Below are positions 1 through 7,640 of a stretch of DNA of 58,710 nucleotides, one piece after another (position 1 is the first letter of the stretch; each line of letters opens with the position of its first letter). Below the pieces are notes generated by a model, which was given only the letters and a program-made list of their open reading frames with translations, did no database searches and was not told the origin of the DNA. The position numbers and the translations under genes were made by a program. The stretch lies in IMG/VR virus record IMGVR_UViG_3300030118_002829, positions 1 to 58,710 of that record; one strand, 5' to 3'. This DNA comes from a virus.

Positions 1-51
1 TGGGCTATGATAGACGGGCAACTTACTCCATTAGTCCCAAAGGAGGAATAG
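1..51 (+). CDS. 3' end of an unidentified upstream gene (partial)
   Basis: Reading frame 1 is open from the window edge and ends in TAG at 49-51; the visible C-terminus is WAMIDGQLTPLVPKEE. The stop lies one base before the MazG start, and the MazG ribosome-binding site (AAGGAGG) sits inside these last codons, so the two genes are one transcription unit. Since the PolB gene just downstream lacks its N-terminal half, this could be the end of that half, but sixteen residues are too few to tell. Confidence 0.55.
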   Translation, partial: WAMIDGQLTPLVPKEE

Positions 52-52
52 A

Positions 53-370
53 ATGAAATTAAACGATTATCAGAATGAAGCAAGAAAGACTGCAATATAT
101 CCTATTGATGATGGGCTTACCTATACTGCATTAGGATTATGCGGTGAAGCGGGAGAAGTCGCTGAAAAGATTAAGAAGTTTATCAGAGGAGATAATAGTA
201 TTTCTCTTAAAGAAGATTTACTATATGAGTTAGGAGATGTTCTATGGTATCTTTCTAATCTAGCATTTGAATGTGGTTATACTCTACAAGAAGTTGCAGA
301 AGTTAATCTGAATAAACTGGGAGCAAGAATGCTAAGTGATACTATCAAAGGTAATGGTGATAGAAGATGA
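53..370 (+). CDS. MazG-like nucleoside triphosphate pyrophosphohydrolase
   Basis: A 105-residue all-alpha NTP-PPase of the MazG/dUTPase-2 superfamily. The metal-binding pattern is visible: GEAGEVAEKIKK (an ExxE helix near residues 31-42) followed by ELGDVLWYLS (an ExxD helix near 60-69). Such enzymes hydrolyse (d)NTPs to monophosphates and pyrophosphate; phages use them to clean nucleotide pools or to alter host alarmone and nucleotide levels. Length is normal for a stand-alone single-domain MazG. A strong Shine-Dalgarno (AAGGAGGAATAG) precedes the ATG. The stop overlaps the start of the PolB fragment in an ATGA junction, so translation is coupled. The substrate cannot be read from the sequence. 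Confidence 0.9.
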   Translation: MKLNDYQNEARKTAIYPIDDGLTYTALGLCGEAGEVAEKIKKFIRGDNSISLKEDLLYELGDVLWYLSNLAFECGYTLQEVAEVNLNKLGARMLSDTIKGNGDRR

Positions 371-1296
371 AAATAGTTTATGCACATACTGATTCTCTTT
401 ATGTTCCTGTTCCCTCTATTGAGAAGGCTTTAGAGGTTAGAGAGATATTGAATGAACACATTCAAGAAAATGTATTTCCTAACATCATGGGTTTAGAAAA
501 TCATCCTATGGATTTAGAGTTTGAAAAATATTATTCGGTTCTAGGAGTAGGAGCAACAAAGAATAGAAATGCAGGTTTTATTTCTTGGAAAGATGGTGTG
601 CATTTACATCAACCAGAATTTTTCGCTACTGGCTTTTCATTGAAAAGAATCGCTGAATCTAAGATAGCGAAAGATACTCAAAAAGAAGTTATAGAAATGT
701 GGGTTAAACAGAAGACAGAAGAAGAAATAACCAAAAGAGTTAGAGATATTTACACTGATGTTTTAGAAGGTAGAGTTGAAAAACTAGACCTAGTTAAAAG
801 AAGTAGATACAAAGATGAAAGAAGAAAACTAAAATGTAGATGTAAAAGAAAATACGATGTAGAATATGTCAGAAAGTTACTTCGTATTGTCCCCGATGCT
901 TTGTGTGAAAATGACAATTGTAATGCTAAACTAACTGACCTCACAACCTTAGAAGGTAAAAGACCTTCTTTTGGTGGAGGTTTCGCAGGGGTATTATATT
1001 ACAATGAACATGTAAAACCCCAAGATAAAATTGATGATTCATTTTATCATATGAAATGTAAATTCAATGGTTTGGTTCAGCCAAATACCTTCACCAACAT
1101 AAAAGGTGAAATGAAACCTGCGGGATATATCGCAGTAAAAAATCTAAATGAACTAGAAAACTATGAACCCGATTGGCCATCGTTAGCCGAGTCGGAAGTT
1201 CTGAAAAAGGCCAAGCCCATCTATGATGCAATGGGTTGGGACATTAACGATATAAGAAAAGATGGAAAACAAAGAGAATTGGATGAGTGGTTTTGA
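367..1296 (+). CDS. Family B DNA polymerase, C-terminal (motif C/thumb) part, split gene
   Basis: 309 residues that begin at polymerase motif C: the protein starts MKIVYAHTDSLYV, the counterpart of the usual YGDTDS palm hairpin. The invariant second Asp is D9; the first acidic residue is His (H7). TKNRNAGF (about 64-71) sits where the KKRY motif lies, and the helix after GFSLKRIAES fits the thumb. There is no exonuclease domain, motif A or motif B, so those must be encoded upstream of the window or separately. A Cys-containing insert (C157, C159, C180, C185) may bind zinc. The last eight residues, QRELDEWF, form a PIP box for the sliding clamp. No in-frame extension exists: stops lie at 337-339 and 76-78. 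ATG overlaps the MazG stop (ATGA). Splitting PolB between motifs B and C is known in Methanothermobacter. Confidence 0.88.
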   Translation: MKIVYAHTDSLYVPVPSIEKALEVREILNEHIQENVFPNIMGLENHPMDLEFEKYYSVLGVGATKNRNAGFISWKDGVHLHQPEFFATGFSLKRIAESKIAKDTQKEVIEMWVKQKTEEEITKRVRDIYTDVLEGRVEKLDLVKRSRYKDERRKLKCRCKRKYDVEYVRKLLRIVPDALCENDNCNAKLTDLTTLEGKRPSFGGGFAGVLYYNEHVKPQDKIDDSFYHMKCKFNGLVQPNTFTNIKGEMKPAGYIAVKNLNELENYEPDWPSLAESEVLKKAKPIYDAMGWDINDIRKDGKQRELDEWF

Positions 1297-2174
1297 TGAC
1301 AGAATATACATATCAATGGAATGCTGAATGGATGGATGACCCTACTATGCCTTTATTGAAGGTTACAAAATCTTCACTGAATACTTTTGAGTTTTGTAAA
1401 AAGCAATATGAGTTTCAGTATATCGAAGGTAGAAAGTCAGAACCAAATGCGGCAATGGCTAGAGGTTCAATTGTTCACAATGCTTACGAGGATTTCTATA
1501 ATGAGTTTGAGTTAAAGAAAGCAGAGGGATTAGATGAGAATCTTTTGTATGAATATTGTATTGGTCTTTTCCCAATAGATGATTATGGTGAAGTGTATCA
1601 GAAAATGTCAGCATTTGAAACGGAGAGATTCCTCAAATCAAAATCAGCAAACACTTTGCCTACATATCTACCTGTTGGTAATGAAATTAAATGCAATGCT
1701 CAACTAGAGATTAGCAGTTATGTAGCCGCAGTAACGGCTTCGGGCAAACCTGCAAAGAGAGGCTTCCATCTTCAAAGAGATTATACTGTTCATATTCAAG
1801 GTATTATAGATAGAGTATTCCAAGAAGGAGAAGGTTACATACCCGTTGAATTGAAGACGGGAGTTTGGAAAGATAGGAAAGAATCGCATATGAGAAATGA
1901 AATGGCTTTCTACAAAGTATTGATGGATGCTGACCCCGATGTTACTATGAATCCTATTACTCATTGGGCGTGGTATTACCCCGATTCTAATTACTTCCAA
2001 TTGGAACCAGTTAGGGCATCCAATGAGAATAATATCCCAAAGAGGATTGCTAAACTCATTAAAGCATATGAGGACAACAGATTCCCTGCTTCGTATTTTC
2101 CTAATAAATGTCAGCATTGTTCATTTATAGGACTGTGCGATTCGGCTCAACAAGCGGAGTTATGGGATTGGTAA
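1296..2174 (+). CDS. Cas4/RecB-like PD-(D/E)XK nuclease with Fe-S cysteines
   Basis: 292 residues. It shows the RecB-family order: an N-terminal Cys in SLNTFEFCKKQYEF (C34), GSIVH (H61), GIIDRVF (D172), the core VELKTG (E185, K187), then a C-terminal cluster CQHCSFIGLC (C272, C275, C281). One upstream plus three downstream cysteines is the pattern that ligates a 4Fe-4S cluster in Cas4/AddB-type exonucleases. A role in processing DNA ends during replication or recombination is inferred. I chose ATG 1296, which shares TGATG with the polymerase stop; an ATG at 1287 would add three residues. Placement between polymerase and primase supports a replication role. Confidence 0.85.
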   Translation: MTEYTYQWNAEWMDDPTMPLLKVTKSSLNTFEFCKKQYEFQYIEGRKSEPNAAMARGSIVHNAYEDFYNEFELKKAEGLDENLLYEYCIGLFPIDDYGEVYQKMSAFETERFLKSKSANTLPTYLPVGNEIKCNAQLEISSYVAAVTASGKPAKRGFHLQRDYTVHIQGIIDRVFQEGEGYIPVELKTGVWKDRKESHMRNEMAFYKVLMDADPDVTMNPITHWAWYYPDSNYFQLEPVRASNENNIPKRIAKLIKAYEDNRFPASYFPNKCQHCSFIGLCDSAQQAELWDW

Positions 2175-2176
2175 TT

Positions 2177-2413
2177 ATGAAAGATAGAGCGCAAAAAATT
2201 TGGTTATTAACAGTGGATGCTCTAACGATTATTGTATTGTTAGTTTGGAATGTCAGTATTATAGTAGTGTTGGGAGTGGCTTTGATTCCCGCACTAATAT
2301 GGAGATTCCTATTTGGAACCAAGAGAGAGATTACTAGATACACAAAGGAGGGATTGAAAATTGAAGGACAAGATACAAGCGAAGATAAACAAGAAGAATT
2401 GGAAGTTTCATGA
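2177..2413 (+). CDS. Small two-segment membrane protein
   Basis: 78 residues, MKDRAQKIW... . Two hydrophobic stretches (roughly residues 7-26 and 28-46, ending LIPALIWRFLF) are followed by a basic segment (GTKREITRYTKEG) and a Glu/Asp-rich tail, suggesting an inner-membrane hairpin with a charged cytoplasmic end. The start was set two bases after the nuclease stop; the frame is open upstream but would overlap the nuclease gene by 67 bases. No family recognised. The 3' end overlaps the next gene by about 50 bases. Confidence 0.6.
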   Translation: MKDRAQKIWLLTVDALTIIVLLVWNVSIIVVLGVALIPALIWRFLFGTKREITRYTKEGLKIEGQDTSEDKQEELEVS

Positions 2414-2876
2414 GTTATTGAAATTGAAAGATGTTGCAAAAAGCGTAGCAGACGAACTTTATCATGAGTTAAACTTGAAAGACCAACTTGAACTTGTATG
2501 GGAAGTCCAATTAGATAAGACAACTACATTCGGTTCTTTGTTTAAATCATTAGTAACCGAGAAACTAGAAGAACAAGTAATGATTGCCTTTCAAGATAAA
2601 TTTGAATCAGCAACAGTAAACTTTAGTGATGAAATATCTGATACCCCTTTAGTTCCAGTGGAGAAACCCGCATCATTAGCGGATAAGTATGGTTCTCTAC
2701 AAACAGATGTGAAAGAGGCGGCATTAGGTAAAGATTTAATGGAAGATTTAGTAAAAGGAAAAGATGTAGATATGCAAATCAAAAACAAATCACCATCATT
2801 AAAAGAAAAAGATGGTCAGGTGCAAACAAGACTAGGTAATGTGAAAGTAAAGAGAGTTGGTGGGAATGGTCTTTGA
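2361..2876 (+). CDS. Conserved-looking hypothetical protein, TTG start
   Basis: 171 residues beginning at a TTG with a strong AAGGAGGG ribosome-binding site 8-9 bases upstream, so the rare start is well supported. The N-terminal third is rich in Lys and Leu and probably helical; the middle has DKYGSLQTDVKEAALG; the C-terminal 40 residues are Lys-rich (KEKDGQ, KVKRVGGNGL). No catalytic motif is visible and I do not recognise the family. Location inside the replication operon suggests an accessory role, which is inference only. Confidence 0.6.
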   Translation: MKDKIQAKINKKNWKFHELLKLKDVAKSVADELYHELNLKDQLELVWEVQLDKTTTFGSLFKSLVTEKLEEQVMIAFQDKFESATVNFSDEISDTPLVPVEKPASLADKYGSLQTDVKEAALGKDLMEDLVKGKDVDMQIKNKSPSLKEKDGQVQTRLGNVKVKRVGGNGL

Positions 2877-3021
2877 TGAAATGTTAGAAGGACAAAAGAA
2901 ATTAACAGAAACAATGGAGGAGATTCATGCTACTCTAAAGTTTAGTAATAGAATAATTATGATGGTTAATGTCGTTAATATTCTTACCATTATCGTAGTC
3001 GGTTTGGTGTTATTCCAATGA
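2866..3021 (+). CDS. 51-residue single-pass membrane protein
   Basis: A short frame, MVFDEMLEGQKKL..., with a Glu-rich amphipathic N-terminal helix and a C-terminal hydrophobic segment (MMVNVVNILTIIVVGLVLF, residues 32-50). The TGA overlaps the ATG of the primase gene (ATGA), and the start overlaps the preceding gene's end, which fits the tightly packed operon. An alternative start is the ATG at 2881. No family recognised; small C-tail-anchored proteins are common in viral early operons. Confidence 0.55.
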   Translation: MVFDEMLEGQKKLTETMEEIHATLKFSNRIIMMVNVVNILTIIVVGLVLFQ

Positions 3022-4127
3022 AGTTTCCTAGAGAAGTATGGCCAAGTGCTAACAAACAAACTAATACTTTTGCTAGTAAGAGAAAGTTGGTTCATAGTCA
3101 AGATGAGTTTAACAAATGGGTTAAGACTCATAATGGAAAGATGAATTGTTATACCTCAGTTTATGATTATGCTCAATACACTAACAAACAAGCCGTAACA
3201 GATACGGTTATTCTAGATAGAGTATTTCTTGACTTTGATGCACATCATGGTGAAGTGGATAATAGGACAGGAGCGCAAATAATTAGTGAATCTCAGATTC
3301 AATTATGCTTGGATGATTTGCTACAAGTTTCAGATTATTTAGAGAGACACGACTATCTGTATGATATTTCATTTTCGGGGAGAGGTTTTCATGTCTATGT
3401 ATATGGAACAACCATACCTGTTAGAGACATTCGTAGATTGACTGCTTTCTTTAATCAGATGAAAGCCCTTACTTCTAATGGGACTCTAGATAGTTCAGCG
3501 ATTTCTCCTAGAAGACTAAGGCGTATTCGTAATACTATGAATATGAAAGCGTCTTATGGAGATGGATGTTATTATTCAGTGCCTCTTACTAGAGAAGATA
3601 TTACTAGTAAATCAGTGAGTGAAATACTCACTTATTCTAAATACCCTAACCCGATGGGGAGTATTATGCATGGTTCGGTTCTTGTTGATTGGCCCGAAGT
3701 GCCACAAGTAGAAGAATCAGAAATTGAAGCAGAAGTTATCAATGCAGGTAACTTACCACTTCCCCCATGTATGTATAGTTCTATCATGGTTGAAAATCCA
3801 ACAGATGAAGCAAGAGCATATCTTGTTAGTTGGTATAAGGACCTATTACTATGGTCAGATTTTAATGTCGGCTTTACCGATACACAAGTTACTCCAAACA
3901 TGTCTACAAGATTGAATATGATTAATCAAATTACTGCTGAGATAAAACATTTACATGAAACTCATAACATATGGTTAGATTTTGATGAAGCAATAACAAA
4001 ATATAGGGTTGGTTTTGTAGTGAATGGAAATTATAACTTCCCCAACTGTGATAAACTAATTGCTAATGGTTATTGCGTTGGGACATGTTGGAGACTAAAA
4101 GATTACACAAAGGAGATGAAAAGATGA
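3018..4127 (+). CDS. Archaeal-type DNA primase, PriS catalytic domain with PriL-like Fe-S C-terminus
   Basis: 369 residues combining two parts that are separate subunits in cellular archaea. The N-terminal part is an archaeo-eukaryotic primase: metal-binding FLDFDAH (D72, D74), nucleotide-binding FSGRGFH (S120-H125) and RRLRRIRNTMN (about 165-175). The C-terminal part starts at LPLPPCM and has C251, C344, C353 and C357 in the order PPCM ... CDKL ... GYC ... GTC, matching the four cluster ligands of PriL. It would make primers at viral forks. Gene neighbours are polymerase, ATPase and nuclease. Start ATG overlaps the previous stop; the stop overlaps the next small ORF. Missing between the parts is most of the N-terminal PriL domain. 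Confidence 0.88.
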   Translation: MKFPREVWPSANKQTNTFASKRKLVHSQDEFNKWVKTHNGKMNCYTSVYDYAQYTNKQAVTDTVILDRVFLDFDAHHGEVDNRTGAQIISESQIQLCLDDLLQVSDYLERHDYLYDISFSGRGFHVYVYGTTIPVRDIRRLTAFFNQMKALTSNGTLDSSAISPRRLRRIRNTMNMKASYGDGCYYSVPLTREDITSKSVSEILTYSKYPNPMGSIMHGSVLVDWPEVPQVEESEIEAEVINAGNLPLPPCMYSSIMVENPTDEARAYLVSWYKDLLLWSDFNVGFTDTQVTPNMSTRLNMINQITAEIKHLHETHNIWLDFDEAITKYRVGFVVNGNYNFPNCDKLIANGYCVGTCWRLKDYTKEMKR

Positions 4128-4210
4128 AACAAACTACACTGTTTGAATTTGGATTAAGAATAGAAGGACAAACTACATTAGAAGATTTTGGATTAGTATT
4201 TGAGGAATAG
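4124..4210 (+). CDS. 28-residue peptide with two tandem PIP boxes (candidate PCNA binder)
   Basis: The ATG overlaps the primase stop (ATGA) and has an excellent ribosome-binding site (AAGGAGATGAAAAG), the same kind that precedes the capsid gene. After Met-Lys the peptide is two 13-residue repeats: first QTTLFEFGLRIEG, then QTTLEDFGLVFEE. Each begins with a PIP-box core, Q-x-x-L-x-x-F, as used by archaeal replication proteins to bind the sliding clamp. Nothing else is encoded. I infer a mini-protein that binds two clamp subunits or blocks host partners. Its position between primase and XPF nuclease fits. It is too short for standard gene callers; coding status rests on RBS, overlap and repeat structure. 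Confidence 0.7.
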   Translation: MKQTTLFEFGLRIEGQTTLEDFGLVFEE

Positions 4211-4212
4211 AC

Positions 4213-4908
4213 ATGAAGTTAATTATTGATAGTAGAGAAACTTCGGGTCTTACCAAAGAAGTAGAATCAAAAGCCGCTAAACTTAATTTGATTACCGAAA
4301 AGAAGTGGCTAGAGGTAGGAGATTATGTATTTGGAGATGTATGCTTTGAAGCAAAATCCACACATGATTTCTTATCATCTGTTATCAGTAAGAGACTTTG
4401 GACTCAATTAGACAACATGGATAGATGTTACAAGACTAATGTAGTAATTATTTACGGGACATTGAGAGATGCATTAAGTTATACTAGTTATTCTGCTAAG
4501 TATAACAACATGCCAAGACAAAGAAAGATGCAATTACTTACAAACAAATTCTATGGGGCAATAGGAAGAATTATTCTTGATTCTGATATTAAACCAATAT
4601 GGGTAATAGATGAATATGCGGCCTCGTCTATTATTTGTAGCGTTGCTAAAATGCAACCAGTAGAAAGGTCGCCAATTAAACCTCATCTGTTTAAGAGATT
4701 TACATCAGATGATATTAGAATAAACATGTTAGCATCAATAAAAGGTGTTAGCGAAAAGAAAGCAAAAATGTTGCTCAAGAAATATGGCTCTCTTATGGAG
4801 ATAGGAGATTGCGATAAAAGAGAGTTATGCTCTCTAGATGGTATTGGAGATACCACTGCTGATAGGATATTATCGGCTTTTAACTCAAATAAGGAGGTTA
4901 GACAATGA
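4213..4908 (+). CDS. XPF/ERCC4-type structure-specific nuclease with C-terminal HhH
   Basis: 231 residues. Residues 1-130 form an ERCC4 nuclease: IIDSRE at 4-9, GDYVFGDVCFEAKSTHD at 36-52, which corresponds to GDxnERKx3D with Ala in place of the central Arg of ERK. The C-terminal 65 residues hold two helix-hairpin-helix units (SIKGVSEKKAKMLLKKYG and SLDGIGDTTADRIL). This is the layout of archaeal Hef/XPF nuclease halves, which cut branched DNA at replication and recombination forks. No helicase half is present. The stop overlaps the next start (ATGA); a GAGG ribosome-binding site precedes the ATG. Confidence 0.88.
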   Translation: MKLIIDSRETSGLTKEVESKAAKLNLITEKKWLEVGDYVFGDVCFEAKSTHDFLSSVISKRLWTQLDNMDRCYKTNVVIIYGTLRDALSYTSYSAKYNNMPRQRKMQLLTNKFYGAIGRIILDSDIKPIWVIDEYAASSIICSVAKMQPVERSPIKPHLFKRFTSDDIRINMLASIKGVSEKKAKMLLKKYGSLMEIGDCDKRELCSLDGIGDTTADRILSAFNSNKEVRQ

Positions 4909-6482
4909 ATGAATATGGATATGATGATGAAACTTTAGATGCTGAACAACAACAAGTTAGAGAAATAGATTTACCTGCGGTAGTTAGGAATTGGGAAAAG
5001 ACTGCAATTAGTTATTCAAGGCACAATAATATTCCTTCAATCATAGGATTCTATTCGATTTTAGGAGATTTGGTAAAGAGGTTCATTGAGATACCTTATG
5101 GTCAAACTACTACTGATACTCGCATTCATTATGTTTGGATTCAAACTGCTAGGTCGGGTAAGACTACATTGGTTATGTATGTCCTTACTCCCGTTGCTAA
5201 GAAAATCTTTGAGGAGTTAGAGAATGACCCCTATGTTGAATCAGCAGTTTTGAACCTTGCAGATTATACTACTGCGTCTTTAGTTGGCGACCATATCTTT
5301 AATGAAAATTTCAAGGAAGATGCAGGAGATATTCTTGAAAAAGAACTGAGAGCGATTGAAGGCGACCCAATGAACGGCATTGCTCCAACTAGAAATTTCA
5401 ACAATGATGATGAAAGAATACAGGCAGTAAACGAGGCATACGAAACCTATGAAATGTCGAAAGAAAGATGGATTATTGATTATGGACCTCTACACGGAGA
5501 AGGCATTTGGTTTGCTGATGAGTTTGAAGGAAGTGGAGTTTTCAAAGATAAGGCTCACAAAGAGAATATGAATATTTTATTCCAAACACTGATGAACAAT
5601 TTCCACAGTGGAGCAAATCAATATCCTAAAGCATTGAAAGGTAAACCCACTATTCATTTAGATTCAAAGCATACTATGATTGCTCTTACATTTCCTCCCG
5701 AACATCTATTGAAGACAGTAGCAGACAAGGGTATTCTCCAAAGATTCTTACCATTTATTTGGGATGTTCCCGATGATATTCTAACTGCTATGAGAAAAGA
5801 AGTCATTGGAGGTTTTGGGACTAGAGTAGAAAGGAGAGGACCTCCGCTACATTTAGCAAAGGGATTATTAGAAATCTACAAGGCAACTAAGGCTCAATTT
5901 GAAGCCAATGGAAAAGACCCTTTCAATACTATTACCTATCATCCATCGGCTAAAGATGCGTTAGATATGGCTCACGATTCTATCTTGAAATACATTAATG
6001 ATGTTCATCCTAAAATTCGTAATGTGGTTCGTTTGTTTGAAATGAATCTATTAGAATACATAGGTAAGTTAGCAGTTTTGAATACTTTGGCTATGGCTAA
6101 AAATATTACAGATGTAAATAAGAGGTTCGTGGTCTATCCACAAAATGTTAGACAGGGGGCATATATTGTTAGAAAGTGTTATGTTACTTTGGTTGAGTGG
6201 TTAGAAAATGCTATCAAGGCAGATAGAAGAACTATTATTACAAAAAGCAACTGGAAAGAGTTCCAACATGCTTATCAAGTGGCAACTGATAGGGCTAAAC
6301 CACAGGAAGTATTAGAAGGGGGTTTTGTTTGGAAAAAGTTAGTCTTGAATGAAGCGGCTAAAATTATCGGACAATCACCAAAGACAATCAATGATAAATT
6401 CAACAAGTTAAGTGAAATGTTTGAGGAAAAGAAAGTAGGAGTTAAACCTTATATCAGACCGAAAAAACAACAGGAGGAATAG
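4905..6482 (+). CDS. P-loop ATPase, probable replicative helicase/initiator-like
   Basis: 525 residues. Walker A is TARSGKTT (81-88) and a Walker B candidate is IWFADEFEG (201-209). HTMIALTFPPEHLL may hold sensor 1, and RFLPFIWDVPDDI follows. The C-terminal 50 residues (NEAAKIIGQSPKTINDKFNKL) look like a winged helix-turn-helix. The architecture resembles DUF3987-like or SF3/AAA+ ATPases encoded beside primases. Adjacent primase and XPF nuclease genes support a helicase role, but the exact family is not certain. Strong AAGGAGG ribosome-binding site; the start overlaps the previous stop. Confidence 0.7.
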   Translation: MNEYGYDDETLDAEQQQVREIDLPAVVRNWEKTAISYSRHNNIPSIIGFYSILGDLVKRFIEIPYGQTTTDTRIHYVWIQTARSGKTTLVMYVLTPVAKKIFEELENDPYVESAVLNLADYTTASLVGDHIFNENFKEDAGDILEKELRAIEGDPMNGIAPTRNFNNDDERIQAVNEAYETYEMSKERWIIDYGPLHGEGIWFADEFEGSGVFKDKAHKENMNILFQTLMNNFHSGANQYPKALKGKPTIHLDSKHTMIALTFPPEHLLKTVADKGILQRFLPFIWDVPDDILTAMRKEVIGGFGTRVERRGPPLHLAKGLLEIYKATKAQFEANGKDPFNTITYHPSAKDALDMAHDSILKYINDVHPKIRNVVRLFEMNLLEYIGKLAVLNTLAMAKNITDVNKRFVVYPQNVRQGAYIVRKCYVTLVEWLENAIKADRRTIITKSNWKEFQHAYQVATDRAKPQEVLEGGFVWKKLVLNEAAKIIGQSPKTINDKFNKLSEMFEEKKVGVKPYIRPKKQQEE

Positions 6483-6486
6483 AGAA

Positions 6487-6720
6487 ATGAAAGCAACATG
6501 GGAAAATAAGTATGTGGTTTTTGATGTTAATGATGGGCCTAAAACTATGATTGACGCACTGAACCTAGAGGGAGCAGAAGGATGGGAAGTAGCATCAATT
6601 GTTAGCGTAGCAGGTAACAAATTGTGTGCTTTCCTAAAGAGAGGTGACTACATTGTAGAGCCTTCCCCCGAACAGGAAAAGAGAGATGAAGTGCTGAAAT
6701 TGTGGGGCGGAAAAGAATGA
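6487..6720 (+). CDS. DUF4177-like small protein
   Basis: 77 residues. The pattern KYVVFDV ... ALNLEGAEGWEVASIVSVAGNKLCAFLKR matches the short DUF4177-type beta fold with its hallmark Leu-Asn ... Gly-Trp-Glu and closing Leu-Lys-Arg. Function is unknown in the family. RBS AGGAGGAATAGAGAA precedes the ATG. The stop overlaps the exonuclease start (ATGA). Confidence 0.7.
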   Translation: MKATWENKYVVFDVNDGPKTMIDALNLEGAEGWEVASIVSVAGNKLCAFLKRGDYIVEPSPEQEKRDEVLKLWGGKE

Positions 6721-7316
6721 ATAATGTCCTAGCAATTGACCTAGAAACCAAAAATCTCTCCACAGACATAGGAGGGTGGGGTAATACCCATATGTTTCTT
6801 GTATCCACAGTAACTACTTGGAATGGAGATACTGGGACTGTCTATGTAGATGAACCAGTTTCGGATAACTTTTCTAAATCTGGAATACAGACTAAACCGA
6901 TTAGAGAATTAAAATTCGACTTAGATGAACATTTTAAGAAAGGCGGTGTTCTATTAGGACATAACATTGTAGCCTTTGATTTACCAGTCTTAAGGGATGC
7001 ACTCGACATTTACTGTATTCGTAAATACATGAGTAACAAACAATATATTGATACAAGTCAATACTTTGTAACGAATCATGGTGAAAGATATTCGCTAAAC
7101 AATCTAGTAGACCATACTTTAGGAAAACAAAAGACCCTAGATAGTATGGATGCTCCTAGACTTTGGAAAGCAGGTGAATACGATATAGTAGTAGATTATT
7201 GTTTGAAGGATTCACAATTAGTTTATGACTTGTGGAAACACGGTCAAAAGGAAGGAGTGGTAAAGGCATTCAATATTAACGAAGAAAAAGAAATAACAAT
7301 GGAGGTGGAATGGTAA
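6717..7316 (+). CDS. DEDDy 3'-5' exonuclease (RNase H fold)
   Basis: 199 residues from ATG 6717, which overlaps the preceding TGA. Exo I is AIDLETKN (D8, E10), Exo II is LLGHNIVAFDLPVLRD (N83, D88) and Exo III is YCLKDSQLVYDLW (Y161, D165), all in order. It resembles PolB-type and DnaQ-type proofreading nucleases. Because the polymerase fragment in this operon has no exonuclease domain, it may act in trans as proofreader; that is inference, since the polymerase N-terminal half lies outside the window. An upstream ATG at 6702 would add five residues. Confidence 0.85.
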   Translation: MNNVLAIDLETKNLSTDIGGWGNTHMFLVSTVTTWNGDTGTVYVDEPVSDNFSKSGIQTKPIRELKFDLDEHFKKGGVLLGHNIVAFDLPVLRDALDIYCIRKYMSNKQYIDTSQYFVTNHGERYSLNNLVDHTLGKQKTLDSMDAPRLWKAGEYDIVVDYCLKDSQLVYDLWKHGQKEGVVKAFNINEEKEITMEVEW

Positions 7317-7474
7317 TGCAAACTGGTGAAGTATTCGGTTGGCTACTATTCTTTATTTTTATTAGCGTTCTTTTCTTTGCGGCTTTTGGAGGAGCATCTG
7401 TAACAGAGGACACTGTTGAAGAATATATCCAAAATCTAATGCAAGAAGAAGCGGCTAATAAGGGTAGAAGATAA
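7316..7474 (+). CDS. 52-residue membrane protein
   Basis: Frame MQTGEVFGWLLFF...: one hydrophobic helix (residues 9-24) and an acidic/polar C-terminal helix (TEDTVEEYIQNLMQEEAANK). The ATG overlaps the exonuclease stop (TAATG) and its stop overlaps the next ATG (TAATG), so it sits in a coupled chain of genes. No family recognised. Confidence 0.6.
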   Translation: MQTGEVFGWLLFFIFISVLFFAAFGGASVTEDTVEEYIQNLMQEEAANKGRR

Positions 7475-7605
7475 TGGCATTAAAATATAGATGTAAAGAA
7501 TGTTCTAAGTATATCGTGCCTAGACGCATTAAAGGACACTATATTGGCGATAACGAAGTTATCAAAATATGGGAATGTCCTGCATGTTTAGCCCTTTGGA
7601 GATAG
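7474..7605 (+). CDS. 43-residue zinc-ribbon protein
   Basis: MALKYRCKECSKY... with CxxC at C7/C10 and CxxC at C35/C38, a minimal zinc ribbon with about 24 residues between knuckles. It starts in a TAATG overlap with the previous stop. Mini zinc ribbons of this type bind nucleic acid or act as protein adaptors; the target is unknown. It is the last gene of the coupled + strand chain. Confidence 0.65.
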   Translation: MALKYRCKECSKYIVPRRIKGHYIGDNEVIKIWECPACLALWR

Positions 7606-7616
7606 AAAAAAATAAG
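7605..7616 (+). promoter_or_regulatory. Possible archaeal promoter (BRE/TATA-like)
   Basis: The A/T-rich run GAAAAAAATAAG lies about 25-36 bases upstream of the ATG at 7641, the spacing expected for a TATA box driving a leaderless transcript. The next gene has no ribosome-binding site, which supports leaderless expression. AT-rich background makes this weak. Confidence 0.3.
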
Positions 7617-7640
7617 TAGTTTACTTTCTACACTTTTACT

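Noticed and set aside
367-400. Possible intein junction at PolB motif C
   Set aside because: Motif C is a common intein site, but the fragment starts with its own ATG overlapping the MazG stop, no intein C-terminal block (His-Asn then Ser/Cys/Thr) lies before it, and upstream frames are closed.
2108-2176. Upstream extension of the two-segment membrane protein
   Set aside because: It would overlap the Fe-S cysteine region of the nuclease by 67 bases without a ribosome-binding site; ATG 2177 directly after the stop is simpler.
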